A stretch of DNA of 64,000 bases from Fulvia fulva (GCF_020509005.1 NC_063014.1:1240001-1304000); one strand, 5' to 3'; counted from the stretch's first letter, positions 54,272 through 64,000 are shown. A program made the numbers and translations. The notes: generated by a model not told the origin, from the letters alone.

Positions 54272-56218
54272 ATGCGGCTGCTCAACATCCACACTCTGCA
54301 ATTTGCAGACTTCGCGTCAGATGACCTTCCACCTTACACCATTGCCTCCCACAGGTGGGGTGAGGACGAAACGACCTACCAATATGTCGAGCGCCGGCCA
54401 CGTACAGATCTGGCGCGTGGAGCCTCCAAGAGGCAGTTCAGTTTCGAGGCAGTGTCCGACATACCACCATCCGCGGGCTTCAAGAAGGTGCAAGCCTTCT
54501 GCAAGACCATTGCGTCCTTGAACTACACTGTCCTGTCAACGCCGCCATGGAAGGTCATCGGTCTTGCACTCAGATGCGACTGGTTATGGATAGATACCGC
54601 CTGCATCGACAAGACGAATAGCGCAGAGCTATCGGAGTCACTTAACTCCATGTTCAAGTGGTACAGAAATGCCGCGGTCTGCTATGCGTACCTCAAGGAT
54701 GTCAGAAGCACGAACGACTACCAGGGCGCAATGCTGGACCTGATGCGTAGCGAATGGTTCCATAGAGGCTGGACCTTACAGGAGCTCTTGACTCCTGGTG
54801 TTGTAGTGTTCCTCACGACAGACTGGAAAGTGCTTGGCCACAAGTGCCCGTATGACGAAATCATGTGCGAGATTGTCTGTCATGGCTTCGGGCAGCGGCT
54901 GGACTTGATTCTGTCTCGCATTACACGTATACCGCTGCACATCATCAGGAACTACGCAAATGCTAAGAATGTCAGCATTGCAGAGAGGATGACATGGATA
55001 CAAAGCAGAATCACGACCCGGTTGGAAGATAAGGCTTATTCACTCCTCGGCATCATGGATGTATTCATGTCTCCCATTTACGGCGAGGGAGAGCATGCCT
55101 GGGACAGACTTCTGGCCGCGATCGACAAGCGCGAAGAAGACTGCAAGCTTATAGCAAAAAGGACTGCTACCATGTCACAAGACCACCGCTGGCCATTCGA
55201 GAATATGACCCTGCCTTTGTCGAGTTTATCTCCGTCAATCTCTTCTGATTTCACACCGCGCAGCCGCACACATGGTGGCCAGCGTCATCGAGTACAGATT
55301 GCATGGAGTGCTACCACTGAAGCACAGACTGTGCCCAGATCGAAGACCCAGACAACAGGATGCAAAGACGTTGTGCAAGCTCTGAAATTCTGCCAAGTAA
55401 CTGTCCAGCCTGGTTCCTTGGGACCTGTTTTGACGCCGCAAGATCTCGAGCGCTGGAGGCAGTCCTGCCTTCTGTGGCGGAACCCTATGGAGCAGCAGTG
55501 CGGCCATTGTCATGGAAACATCTACAGTGACCAGATCATCAAGTGCGACAATGTGTACTGCAAGAATCCGATCTACCATCGAAGGTGCGCCTCGCGGCGT
55601 GTTGACGAACCAGTGTGGTGTTGCGATCTATGCCGCGATTCCATGGAAGGTTTTGCTGCAGTGCAACATTTGTCGCTTGATGACCAGGATACCAGGGTGT
55701 GTGAAATTGAACCTTCACTGTTCGACGGACTTGACTCGACCACGCCCGTGTTGACGCTGACGATACCTCAATCATTACCCATCGTACCAATGGAGCTTCC
55801 TCTTGCCTCCGAGGGCACCTCACATATGGTTGATCACTCTTCAGCCAGTAATCTGAGCTCTGGTGACGACAGCTCGTTCCTCTTGACGCCGCATTCGCAA
55901 CACGGTGATGTTTCCCCGATCACCGAGCCTCCTGAGAGTGTCTCGCCAGAGCTGGATCAGCCACTGGACATGACCGTAAATATGCTGAAGACAGCCTTGA
56001 CCGAGGCTAACAGATCCGATGCAGAGATAAAGAGGATATGGTCGCTGCTCGAGAGTATGACCACGAGGGAAGCTAAAGAAAAGGAAGCAGAGACCTTCAA
56101 GCAACGATGCCGATTGGTCCTTCACAAATTACGACCTCCTCGACACATCACACGGTATGCGTCTCGAAGACAGGACTGGACAACGATTGCTGGAGACGAG
56201 TACTTGGCAGAGAGATGA
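54272..56218 (+). CDS. HET-domain protein with a PHD-type zinc finger
   Basis: This protein is probably related to fungal non-self recognition; HET domains trigger cell death in heterokaryon incompatibility. The frame extends upstream to a TTG (54,188), but ATG 54,272 gives MRLLNIHTLQFADF, the classic HET start, and 648 residues. HET blocks are DDLPPYTIASHRWGEDETTY (17-36), LWIDTACIDKTNSAELSESL (105-124), HRGWTLQELLTPGVVVF (164-180) and RLEDKAYSLLGIMDVFMSPIYGEGE (250-274). Residues 410-454 hold C410, C413, C425, C430, H436, C439, C450/451 and C454, a Cys4-His-Cys3 spacing of PHD type. A Ser-rich acidic linker and a likely coiled coil (about 585-640) follow. No NACHT or WD repeats are present. 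The partner and trigger are unknown. No intron is needed. Confidence 0.85.
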   Translation: MRLLNIHTLQFADFASDDLPPYTIASHRWGEDETTYQYVERRPRTDLARGASKRQFSFEAVSDIPPSAGFKKVQAFCKTIASLNYTVLSTPPWKVIGLALRCDWLWIDTACIDKTNSAELSESLNSMFKWYRNAAVCYAYLKDVRSTNDYQGAMLDLMRSEWFHRGWTLQELLTPGVVVFLTTDWKVLGHKCPYDEIMCEIVCHGFGQRLDLILSRITRIPLHIIRNYANAKNVSIAERMTWIQSRITTRLEDKAYSLLGIMDVFMSPIYGEGEHAWDRLLAAIDKREEDCKLIAKRTATMSQDHRWPFENMTLPLSSLSPSISSDFTPRSRTHGGQRHRVQIAWSATTEAQTVPRSKTQTTGCKDVVQALKFCQVTVQPGSLGPVLTPQDLERWRQSCLLWRNPMEQQCGHCHGNIYSDQIIKCDNVYCKNPIYHRRCASRRVDEPVWCCDLCRDSMEGFAAVQHLSLDDQDTRVCEIEPSLFDGLDSTTPVLTLTIPQSLPIVPMELPLASEGTSHMVDHSSASNLSSGDDSSFLLTPHSQHGDVSPITEPPESVSPELDQPLDMTVNMLKTALTEANRSDAEIKRIWSLLESMTTREAKEKEAETFKQRCRLVLHKLRPPRHITRYASRRQDWTTIAGDEYLAER

Positions 56219-57952
56219 TGCTCCAGCACCTTCCATGCCTAGCATAGATGCCGTAGTCGTCACAGGACTCACCGAGCATCACTATACCCTCTGATACAAT
56301 CCATGGTCCGATCCTTGAACCACAGATATCCCTCGTACGTTGAGAAGAAACTCCAAGCTGCGCCTGAGCTGCTTCACATGCCACCGGCCCCACCTCGGCA
56401 CCATCCAAATCCAACCTCCATATTCAACTCCAAACTCTCTACTTCCATAATCAAGCAAACAGTTTGGTCGATCTCATCTTCCGGCAGCAACATAAAAAAG
56501 TTGTGACCGACCATCCTACCCGAACAACCCGCAGGAAACGCTCTGCGCAAACACTCTATCAAGCGATATCACATAAAGTATTCCATTGGGTTGGCAAACC
56601 AAATTGGAGAAATTAGGTTGTTCAAGCTCTTCAATGAGCAAGGTCCGTTTCTTGTCCTACTGTTGACGGTTCAAGTCCGCGGTGGGTTTTCTTTTTGTCG
56701 TTTAGTGGGAGGTCGGGAGGTCGAGTCCGGCTGGCTGCTGGCTGGAAAGGGGGTAGTGATGTTTTGCCACCACCGTGGAGCTTTGCTTGCTGGTGGACTT
56801 CGAGAGAGAAGGTTCTACGTGGCTCTCGACTTGCACTGATATCATACTGTATGGTAGACTCGTGTCGCCGGCCGCAAGATAAAGGGCGGTGGCTTGGACA
56901 CTGTGGGGTGTTAAGGGCGTGCGCTTCGTGGACCGTACCGCACCATTTCCTAGTACAGCACTATATGGCTCTCGAACATATGCGGCTCCCTTTACGTCGT
57001 AGGACTGTGCATGAACTCGACTTACTCCATAATCTCGCGCCATCCTTGCACGCTGTTTTTATGCTTACCTCGTCAGCGCTTCAGGTGAAGGAAAGCCGTT
57101 GGACTTCACATGAAACGAAGAATTCCACGCAACAGCTTTTGCCTCGGACACTACCACTATCCAACAAGATCTTTTGCATCCTTCGAGCGACGACCTCCGC
57201 TCTTCCAGTCGGGCCCCCCAGCTCCGCTGATCTGACATTATAGTAAGCACACGGCCAAGCGATCATCCTCGTATCACGATTGCTTATATCTGCAAAGCTC
57301 GCGAGGCTGTCACAGTGCAAAGCTTGTCAGGACGACTCTGTGAGGACTGCTCGCGGATTGCCGCGAGGGTTGAATAGTGCATGCGAGGGAGAAGCGGCGT
57401 GGTGCATTACCTGCTACGGCGGCATCCACCGATCTGGTCTGAAGTGCCTGCAACGTTCCTCAAGAGTCAGTATACCTGTGCACACACTCTTGAGGACAGT
57501 TGGGAATTGCACATAAAAACCTCTCGCATTGAACAACAACAATCTCTACCACCTGACCCAACTATCTGTGTACTCATCATCCTCGCACCGCCACCAAGGG
57601 GGACAAGACCCGTCAAAGTTATACTAGCATCGTAGACGAGACGACCCTCAAGAATGGCGCACGGGTCTTGTCATGGTATATGTACATTCAGGGCATTTTG
57701 TGGGCACTCTCCTAATTTCCTCAAGCTTGCTTCAAGTAGTGCCAAGTGGCAAAACACAGACATTTCCCCATTCCAAAGCTGCGCAAAGCCTGAAAAGATA
57801 GCCTGATTAAAACGATGTGCGATCCTGATGAGCTCGCAGCAAATTTCAGGCCAAGGCCATGGCCTAGTGTGGTATTCAACGCCGTCAAAACTCCAATGCT
57901 GCTTCACAATCCTACACTCGCGCGCAAAAACCAGCTATATCTTGTAGAGCGT
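56219..57952. other. Intergenic, no supported gene
   Basis: 1.7 kb of mixed-composition sequence. Short open stretches occur on both strands but none has a recognisable domain or starts and ends convincingly. The 3' regions of the HET gene (+) and the TOS1-like gene (-) converge here. Confidence 0.5.
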
Positions 57953-59377
57953 TTATGAGCCGAGCTTGAAAAGGGAGACAAGGCCCTCCAAGCTGTCCGC
58001 AAGGGTATCCTGGCAAATCTCGTTGATGAAGCTGTCGCCCATCGTCTTGCCAAAGTCAGTGCTGTCATCCAGAATCTTGATGTGGATGTTGTCCTTGTAG
58101 AGGAGGAGGGCAGCCTTGATGGTGCCGCTGGTTGGGCGAGCGAAGTAGTCGCTGTCGCCACCGGCGATGTTACCGTGGAGGGTCGACTTGCAGCGCTTGT
58201 CACCTGGTGCGAGGACCTCGAAAATGTCGAATTCACCGCAGCCGGTGGTCCAGCATGAGCACTCGGCGTTACCGTACTGGAGAGTACGTGGGATCTGAGC
58301 GTTGAGGAGCCAGATGGCGGGCATGTTGGTCGGGTCGTACTTGTTGGCGGCGGTGGTGCCGTCGTCGGGCATGCTGAACTCGAAGAAGAAAGCCTTGCTT
58401 GGGCCGTCGAAGCCGTGGTAGGCGACAGTGCCGTCACGGTAGAAGCCACAGCTGCCGTCCTCGGCATTGCACTTGTCGTCAGTCATGATCACGACTTCGG
58501 TGTCGGAGGCCAGTTGGCAGTTCGCAAGAGTGGTTGGGGCAGAAGCACCCGACTTGCCGTCGGCGCTGGAGTAGGAGAGCGAGTTGCCGAAGCTGTAGTC
58601 GAAGACACCGGAGCCGGAACCACCCTCGTGGTTGAGGAAGACAATGCCATCAGAAGTGCCGGCCTCGGCGTTGTAGTAGCCCTGGCGAGTCCAGCCAGTG
58701 CCGCCGCTGCTGCTTGAATCGTCATCGTCGTTGCCGGACGAAGAAGTGGTTGGCTTTTTCGATGTCGAGGAGGATGAGGCGCCGCCATAGCTATGAGGCG
58801 CTGCGGCAGAGCCAGCAGATGCACCACCGTAGCTTGGGGGAGATGCCGCCGGTGAGCCTTCCTTGGGAGCGGCAGCGCCGCCATCGTAGGTGTTCTTCCA
58901 TGTCTGGGTCACGCCGTTGATGACTGCAGTGACCATCTCGCCGAGCGCGGGGGTGCGCTTCTCCTCATCACGGGCGTGGTGCAGGTGAGCGTGCGCATGG
59001 CCGTGAGCGTGGCCGTGACGTCTTTCAATGGCGCTGCGGCGGCCAACAGTCCTCTTCTCTTTGCTGTAGGAGGGAGCGGCGGCGGCAGGTGCGTAGAAGG
59101 CGAACTGCTTGAGCTCGAGTGGTCCACGGAAGTGCAGAGAGACTTCCTCGTCAAACGGCGACAGGGTGCCGTTATATGCGTGTGGGGTGCTGCCGCATGC
59201 TCCATTGGCCATGCTTGTGACCTTGTTGTAGGAGCCTTCGCCACCAACACCGGTGTAGGTGATAGCCTTGACCTCCTGGCAGTACCAGTTGCCATCGACA
59301 TCAGTGCTACCGTGAGCGCACAAGTCGGCGGAAACGGTGGCTGCAAGCAGCGTTGCTGCCGTGTACAAGTACTTCAT
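57953..59377 (-). CDS. Secreted TOS1-like cell-wall glycoprotein / putative glucanase
   Basis: 474 residues from ATG 59,377. A signal peptide MKYLYTAATLLAATVSA is followed by the TOS1 N-terminal domain (DUF2403-like; NKVTSMANGACGSTPHAYNG, SPFDEEVSLHFRGPLELKQFAFY). A middle section has two Lys-Arg sites (KEKRT, EEKRT) that Kex2-type proteases could cut, around a His/Ala-rich patch. A Ser/Gly/Ala linker and a C-terminal domain (DUF2401-like) follow. That domain contains GEFDIFEVL near 381-389, an E-x-D-x-x-E arrangement like the GH16 catalytic site. TOS1 family proteins reside in the fungal wall and act on or bind beta-1,3-glucan. No GPI-anchor signal is seen at the C-terminus. Enzymatic activity is inferred from the motif. 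No intron is needed. Confidence 0.85.
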   Translation of the reverse strand: MKYLYTAATLLAATVSADLCAHGSTDVDGNWYCQEVKAITYTGVGGEGSYNKVTSMANGACGSTPHAYNGTLSPFDEEVSLHFRGPLELKQFAFYAPAAAAPSYSKEKRTVGRRSAIERRHGHAHGHAHAHLHHARDEEKRTPALGEMVTAVINGVTQTWKNTYDGGAAAPKEGSPAASPPSYGGASAGSAAAPHSYGGASSSSTSKKPTTSSSGNDDDDSSSSGGTGWTRQGYYNAEAGTSDGIVFLNHEGGSGSGVFDYSFGNSLSYSSADGKSGASAPTTLANCQLASDTEVVIMTDDKCNAEDGSCGFYRDGTVAYHGFDGPSKAFFFEFSMPDDGTTAANKYDPTNMPAIWLLNAQIPRTLQYGNAECSCWTTGCGEFDIFEVLAPGDKRCKSTLHGNIAGGDSDYFARPTSGTIKAALLLYKDNIHIKILDDSTDFGKTMGDSFINEICQDTLADSLEGLVSLFKLGS

Positions 59378-61893
59378 CGTGTCGTTGGCTCGTTCGCGTT
59401 ATCGAGATCCTTCCAGAGGGTTGCTGGTCGTGAAGTGTCCAAGAAGGGGTCGTGGGCGGGTATCTCGCGGGTGGGTGGTCCAAGTTCTCGTGAAGTCGGT
59501 CTTCTTATTGCGTATGGCTCTTGTTGGTGTATGTTGAGTTGTTGCTACCGTGATGCCAGCACCGGAGATGGTGAACGAGTGACTGGTGTGGCGCGGTGGT
59601 AATGACCGACTTGGGGTGAGGATGCGAATGCAATGGTGAAGGAATCAAAGGAATGCAAGGAGCCTTGCGACAAGAAGGGACGCCGAACACTTCAGTGCGA
59701 GCGGAGGGAGAGTTGGTTTGGTGAAACGTGATCGGGAGGCGGCTCGCTTCTGCTCTAATTTGCAGCCCCCCAGTCGGAAGCGTCGTGGTCGCGCGAATCA
59801 GGTACGCGATGTGGTCCGCTAACGCAGGAACCCTGGCAGCACCCGAAATTGTTTTCGGCGATCGTTGGTTGTCGTGGCTCTCGGGGGCAGACGAGTGTCG
59901 GGTGGATGCGAGGAAGAGAAGAGAGAGATCTGTGGGCGCTTCCTGTTCTCAATTGCCACCGTCGCGGTCTCCATGTGACTGCGCAAGCCGCGAGAAATGC
60001 TCCTGCTGGTGTGGTCACGCTGCCTGCGAGCATGAATGTGTTTGGCGGTGACATCGACTGGAATGCGAGGCTTGCAGCGAGACACAAGCACAGACTGTCC
60101 AGCAGGCTGTCCATCAAATGGGCCTCGACCGCCATCGATGTGGAGGCGCGCAGTCTCCCGAACATCTCACGTGTGTCGAGCCAGCGCAGGCGGATCGTCG
60201 TTGTAAACACCACCATCATCGACGTCGACATCCCCTTCCGACGTCGTGTCGTGCTGCTGCAGTGGTTGCTAAACAAAGGCACAGACTCCCCGCTCCGAAT
60301 CAGATCGTGTACCGTATCGGCACCGCGGCGCCCTTCCGAACGCTTCCTCTGTTTTGGATCACCCAAACAATTGTGCTTGTTGACGCTCGGCGCTGTACAA
60401 CATCGACATTGTCCTTCTTGTGTTCGGCTTAGGTGGTCGGCCGACATCCTTCTCACCGATGCCAAGCTACCGCAGTACACGTACTGCCTGTCTACGACTG
60501 CGCGTATATCAATTTCACAGACACACGCCGCGCGTTCATGGAGATGATGAGGAGCAAGTCGACACATATGCGCCGTTGCCGTGTGCGGAGCATGTGCCGA
60601 GAGCCGCGACATGAAGCTCGAGGCGACGTGCTAAGATCCGCGCCGGCCAACGTCGATCCTCATTCGCAGACCTTTTGAGGTATTGCGGCTCACGTGAGAT
60701 GTCAATTGAGAGAGAAAGTATGTCATCCGTGATAAGAATTTGATTGATGAAATATGTAGGTTCCTGTCCGTGTAGAGCCAGGTGCATGCAATACAAGCAC
60801 TGCGTGGTCCTGCAGTGTCTAGTATGCCGAGAAAATGCAGTGCCGCGCAGCGTGGACAGGCGAATCAACCTACCGCACCTCCACCTCTAACGCAAGCAAG
60901 ACTGCTGTCAGGCCGCCGTTCGAGAACAGTCGTAGCTCGCGATGCAGTGCTCCAATCCCAATGACAGTTTACACCTGCATGCGTTGTCCGAAGAGGAACC
61001 TATCACTTCGCCATAGTCAGCAGTGCGCCTTCCAGAGTACGTAGACGAGACTCGTAGAGGTTGAGATTGGTTCAGAAGTCCATATAGATCATCGAAGCCC
61101 GAAGGCTTCTGACATAAGAGGTACCAGAAAAAAGTAAATGTAATGGAAATCATCATGCGATGGTGGTGCAGTGCTGTTGGGGGCGAGGTCATGTGCTCAC
61201 CATTTTGCAGATAATCCTTCGAGATGCGGTTCGCTGGCTGCCACGTCGTTTGTTCATCAGCGCCATCGTGGCTACATGTCGGCTGCAGGTTGTAGGCTGC
61301 ACTCCGGCGTGACAGAATGCAGGTAATGCATGCGCCGAAGGTGGTGATTTTGGATGCATGTCGAGAAAGCCTCAGCGGAAGAAAAAGAATTCTGGTGCTC
61401 GCTCCAACGTCGGCAGCTACCGCTTTGCTTATTCAGCAGTTTCTTGCCTCAGCACATCAATGCTCCTCATCCCCTTTCACTCCAGCTCATGCTCCATACA
61501 CACTGGTGAAAGCTCCAGCATCTGTACCACAAGACCATGGACCGCTTCATTAGGTGGTTTCCGGAATTCCCTGCCCTCTGGCAGCCGCAGAGGCATGGCC
61601 ATCTCCGGCCTTCATCGAGGATTGACACGCTCCTCCTGCTGGAACCATTGCATGCTTACTTGCATCGCTCTTGCGACGATGTGTCTTCAAATCCAGCCGG
61701 AAAGCTTGTTCGAGCAGGAGGGCTACGGCACCATTGCGGTCTCGCTTGTTCTGAAGAATCCTTCCGTGTCAGGATGCCATCATCTGTTACCAGAAAGCCT
61801 GCCCCAAGCTCCTGCTCGAGGGAAGAAGGCACGAGCACAATCGATTGCAATGCTGCGATATTCTCTCGGCCCGATCAGTACACTTGACTTCTG
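59378..61893. other. Intergenic, promoter side of the TOS1-like gene; no supported gene
   Basis: 2.5 kb with normal composition and no RIP. Long open stretches overlap each other on both strands at 59.75-60.61 kb, but they are Cys/Arg/His-rich without recognisable domains and are not annotated. The part next to 59,377 should contain the TOS1-like promoter. Possible relics of the 5' half of the hexokinase-type gene were searched for in 60.9-61.9 kb and not found. Confidence 0.5.
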
Positions 61894-62376
61894 TTGTCTT
61901 TCAAGCTCTGTACGGAGGCTGTCTATGTCCTCGATACAGGCTTCCTCTCCTTGCTCGAAGATGACAACTCAACGAACATGTCAACATCGAAGCAGCAGTA
62001 CAAAGAGCTCCTACACATCGACGCTACAGACACCGAAATGACAGTATCAAAACGCCTCGCAGAAGCCATCGCCATCCGAGGCGCGAGACTCTGCACATGC
62101 GGTATTGCGGCGATCTGCAGAATGAAGGGCATCAAAGGTGGCTATGTGGCAGCGGATGGCAGCGTGGCGAATAAGCACCCAAAATTCAAGAAGCGATGGG
62201 CAGACGCTTTGGGTGAGGTGATTGGCTGGTCGAAGGATAGGAACGAGGATCCGATCACTATGACGAGTGCAGAGGATGGGAGTGGGATTGGTGCGGCTGT
62301 TATTGCTGCTATGACGGTCAATCGCGCGACGAGGAGGGATAGTTTGAGGATGTTGGATCAGAGGATAGGGCAGTGA
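61894..62376 (+). pseudogene. C-terminal fragment of a hexokinase/glucokinase-type gene
   Basis: The frame encodes about 160 residues that match the end of eukaryotic hexokinases: VYVLDTGFLSLLEDD (usually VLDTxFLSxIExD), RLAEAIAIRGARLCTCGIAAICRMKGI, GYVAADGSVANKHPKFKKR and SAEDGSGIGAAVIAAMT (the C-terminal adenosine/phosphate motif). The family is about 480-550 residues, so roughly the first two-thirds, with the sugar and phosphate-1 sites, are missing. The frame begins at a TTG right after an in-frame TGA (61,885), and the first ATG (61,978) is within the homologous region. Either an upstream exon is joined by splicing (TTTCAAG at 61,900 could be an acceptor) or this is a truncated relic; I favour the relic. 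Without the catalytic Asp it should not phosphorylate sugar. It converges on the lyase gene, 23 bp between stops. Confidence 0.7.
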
Positions 62377-62399
62377 GGTTGGGGGAAAGACTTATTGCG

Positions 62400-63797
62400 C
62401 TAGGTGAAGATACCCAAACGAGCGGCCTCTAATCCTGTGTTATTCAGTGCCAGAACTGCGTCAACCATCGCCCCGGCAGCACCCAGATAATTCTTCGTCT
62501 GGCACAGCTCCTCCAATCTTTCCCGGTCTACTGCCTCTGTTACCTCAACTTTCTCCAGTAATGTAGCCAATAGCGTACGCTCTCGATCAGAACTCTCGAT
62601 CGTCTCCCTACAAGCCTCATAACCCACCTCATGCGCTCTCTGCCGTCCAATCGTCCTCGCCACTTCCATCATCACCGCTTCCGCTACAATCAAGCCTTTC
62701 GTACTATCCAGATTCTTCCTCGTAGCATCGACATTCACTACAAGCCCGGACAGCGCGAACTCCGCCTGGCTCAGCGCTCCCACAACCAGGACACAGGACT
62801 CTGGTACTGCTGCCCATTCGAGTTGCCATGGTCCACTAGCTCGCTCGAAGTCCGTGAGCATGGCGTCCAAGCACAACCCAGCATTCGCGCGAAGCATCTT
62901 CGAGGCAGCGAGGATGACTTCACTGCTGATTGGGTTTCGCTTCTGCGGCATTGTGGAAGATGCACCGCGATGGAGAATGAAGGGTTCGCTGACTTCGCTG
63001 AATTCGTTCGAGGACATTATGATCAGGTCCGTGGCGACTTTCCCTAGAGTTCCACCGATGAGGGCAAGGAAATTTATCATCTCTGCGATTCCGTCACGGG
63101 CTGTGTGCCAGGTTATTGGAGGATCTTCGAGGCCTAGCTGACGTGCGAGTCTGGCGCGGACCTGGAGACTGCGTTCGGTATCAGGACCTAGGGAGGCGAG
63201 GGTCCCTGCTGCGCCGCCGAATTGCACCAAAAGACATCGGGGGCGGAGCTGCTCCAGGCGTTCGAGGTGGCGCTGGAAAGAGGAGAGGTAGACTGCGCAC
63301 TTGTAGCCGAATGTCACTGGTAATGCGTGTTGAAGATGCGTGCGGCCGGCCATTGGGGCGTCTTTGTACGTCTCGGCGAGAGAGCTGAGGGACTTGATAA
63401 TTGCTTTGAGTCGTGCTTCCACGAGGATGAGGGCATCCCGCATCTGCATCATGGTTGCAGTATCCTGGATATCTTGCGTCGTTGCGCCCCAGTGAACGTA
63501 TTTGCCAGCTTCCTCGCCGCATTCTTTTGCGAGCTGGGTGACGAGAGGTAGGATCGGGTAGCCTACGACTTCTGTCTCTTGTGATAGCTTGTCGTAGTCC
63601 AGGTTTTTGCCACATTGGAAGAGGATCTCTTTGGCAGCATCATGTGGAATCAGTTCGTAAAATGCTTGCGCGTCAGCCAAATTCTTCTCTACGAGTACGC
63701 AGTAGTCGATGTATTTCTTGTCGTCGAAGATCTTGCGGACATCTTCTGTGCCGAAGAGATTCTTGAAGAGGAGGGAGTCGATGGCGCTGACTGGCAT
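62400..63797 (-). CDS. Class-II fumarase/aspartase superfamily lyase (PcaB/adenylosuccinate-lyase-like)
   Basis: 465 residues from ATG 63,797. The superfamily signature GASSTMPQKRNPISSE lies near 278-293. KYVHWGATTQDIQDTA is near 99-114, and GRTHLQHALPVTFG, with the conserved catalytic-type His, near 150-163. LVQFGGAAGTLASLG and WHTARDGIAE follow. These blocks resemble bacterial 3-carboxy-cis,cis-muconate cycloisomerase (PcaB) and adenylosuccinate lyases, and the length fits. A C-terminal helical domain (EVGYEACRETIESSDRERTLL) is of ADSL type. In fungi the known 3-carboxymuconate lactonizing enzyme has a different fold, so the substrate should not be assumed; another succinyl- or carboxy-elimination is possible. 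It appears cytosolic, with no signal peptide. No intron is required. Confidence 0.85.
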   Translation of the reverse strand: MPVSAIDSLLFKNLFGTEDVRKIFDDKKYIDYCVLVEKNLADAQAFYELIPHDAAKEILFQCGKNLDYDKLSQETEVVGYPILPLVTQLAKECGEEAGKYVHWGATTQDIQDTATMMQMRDALILVEARLKAIIKSLSSLAETYKDAPMAGRTHLQHALPVTFGYKCAVYLSSFQRHLERLEQLRPRCLLVQFGGAAGTLASLGPDTERSLQVRARLARQLGLEDPPITWHTARDGIAEMINFLALIGGTLGKVATDLIIMSSNEFSEVSEPFILHRGASSTMPQKRNPISSEVILAASKMLRANAGLCLDAMLTDFERASGPWQLEWAAVPESCVLVVGALSQAEFALSGLVVNVDATRKNLDSTKGLIVAEAVMMEVARTIGRQRAHEVGYEACRETIESSDRERTLLATLLEKVEVTEAVDRERLEELCQTKNYLGAAGAMVDAVLALNNTGLEAARLGIFT

Positions 63798-64000
63798 CTT
63801 GCTTGCTGGTGATTACGAGCAGGATCAAGTATATGAATCAGAATAAATAAGACGAGAGTTATGAGATCCAGAGCCTGTACCATATCGTCTTACCTCAGTG
63901 AGAGGGGAGTACACGAAAATGCCGGTATCGCATGGCGATCGTCAGGCACCGGGGGAAAAGCAGCCGCATTGCCTATTGCATCGCGGTGAGGCGTTGTACA
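63798..64000. other. 5' region of the lyase gene to window end
   Basis: 203 bp upstream of ATG 63,797 on the minus strand, with no further coding sequence. It presumably carries the leader and core promoter, but no specific site was recognised. Confidence 0.4.

Noticed and set aside
56640..56700. tRNA-like phrase GGTTCAAGTCC followed by a T run
   Set aside because: The presumed T-arm stem pairs at only about three of five positions, and no convincing A box or acceptor stem is found upstream.
56591..57243. Open frames of 82-182 codons downstream of the HET gene
   Set aside because: No domains, several overlap one another on both strands, and they lie in the convergent 3' interval between two genes.
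59755..60612. Overlapping open frames of 285 codons (-) and 232 codons (+)
   Set aside because: They overlap on opposite strands, have no recognisable domain, odd Cys/Arg/His composition, and lie in the promoter side of the TOS1-like gene. Open frames this long occur by chance in GC-rich DNA.

Overview
The window is eukaryotic and almost certainly from a filamentous ascomycete (Pezizomycotina; a Dothideomycete is plausible but not shown). Its genes are intron-poor and typically fungal (a HET-domain protein, a TOS1-type wall protein, COQ6). About 52 kb is nested retrotransposon sequence carrying the footprint of repeat-induced point mutation (RIP): CA/TG dinucleotides are almost absent, TA and in-frame TAG/TAA stops are very common, and CpG is retained. 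Counts were judged by eye, not computed.

Region 1 (1-~51.7 kb) is a transposon graveyard with a few fresh copies. The scaffold is Gypsy-1 (+): matching 171-bp LTR segments at 680 and 43,612, gag at ~1.2-2.5 and 9.2-9.7 kb, protease at ~30.9-31.0 and from 39.0 kb, then RT, RNase H, integrase and a chromodomain to 43.6 kb. It is flanked by a minus-strand Gypsy (Gypsy-5; integrase at 1-679, RT/RNase H at 43.8-45.1 kb). Inside lie Gypsy-2 (-), inserted in the RT active site of Gypsy-3 (-), and several LINEs of one Tad/I-like type (ORF1 with zinc knuckles; ORF2 with AP-endonuclease and RT, no RNase H recognised; tail of TATC repeats). LINE-A (2523-9196), LINE-C (15909-20887), LINE-B2 (9754-10507), LINE-D (31047-34097) and LINE-E (31021-39006, with D nested in its leader) each have 14-17 bp target-site duplications that I can read. 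LINE-B1 and LINE-F do not and look rearranged. LINE-G is a fragment.

Most copies are RIP-destroyed. LINE-E (intact 1128-aa ORF2), LINE-D, LINE-B2 and most of LINE-F have largely escaped. LINE-D is a chimera: the leader of the LINE-A family, with a 782-bp monomer in tandem, joined to the last ~1.2 kb of the LINE-B/C family, and moved as one unit. All five readable target duplications begin (C)TATATA on the side joined to the tail.

Region 2 (51.7-52.2 kb) is an AT-rich transition. Region 3 (52.2-64 kb) is normal genic DNA: COQ6 (ubiquinone biosynthesis, +), a HET protein with a PHD-type zinc finger (+), a secreted TOS1-like wall protein (-), a 3' fragment of a hexokinase-type gene (+), and a class-II fumarase/aspartase-superfamily lyase of PcaB/PurB type (-). 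These genes do not form an obvious pathway or cluster. Several ORFs here appear to begin at GTG or TTG; I moved those starts to the first fitting ATG.
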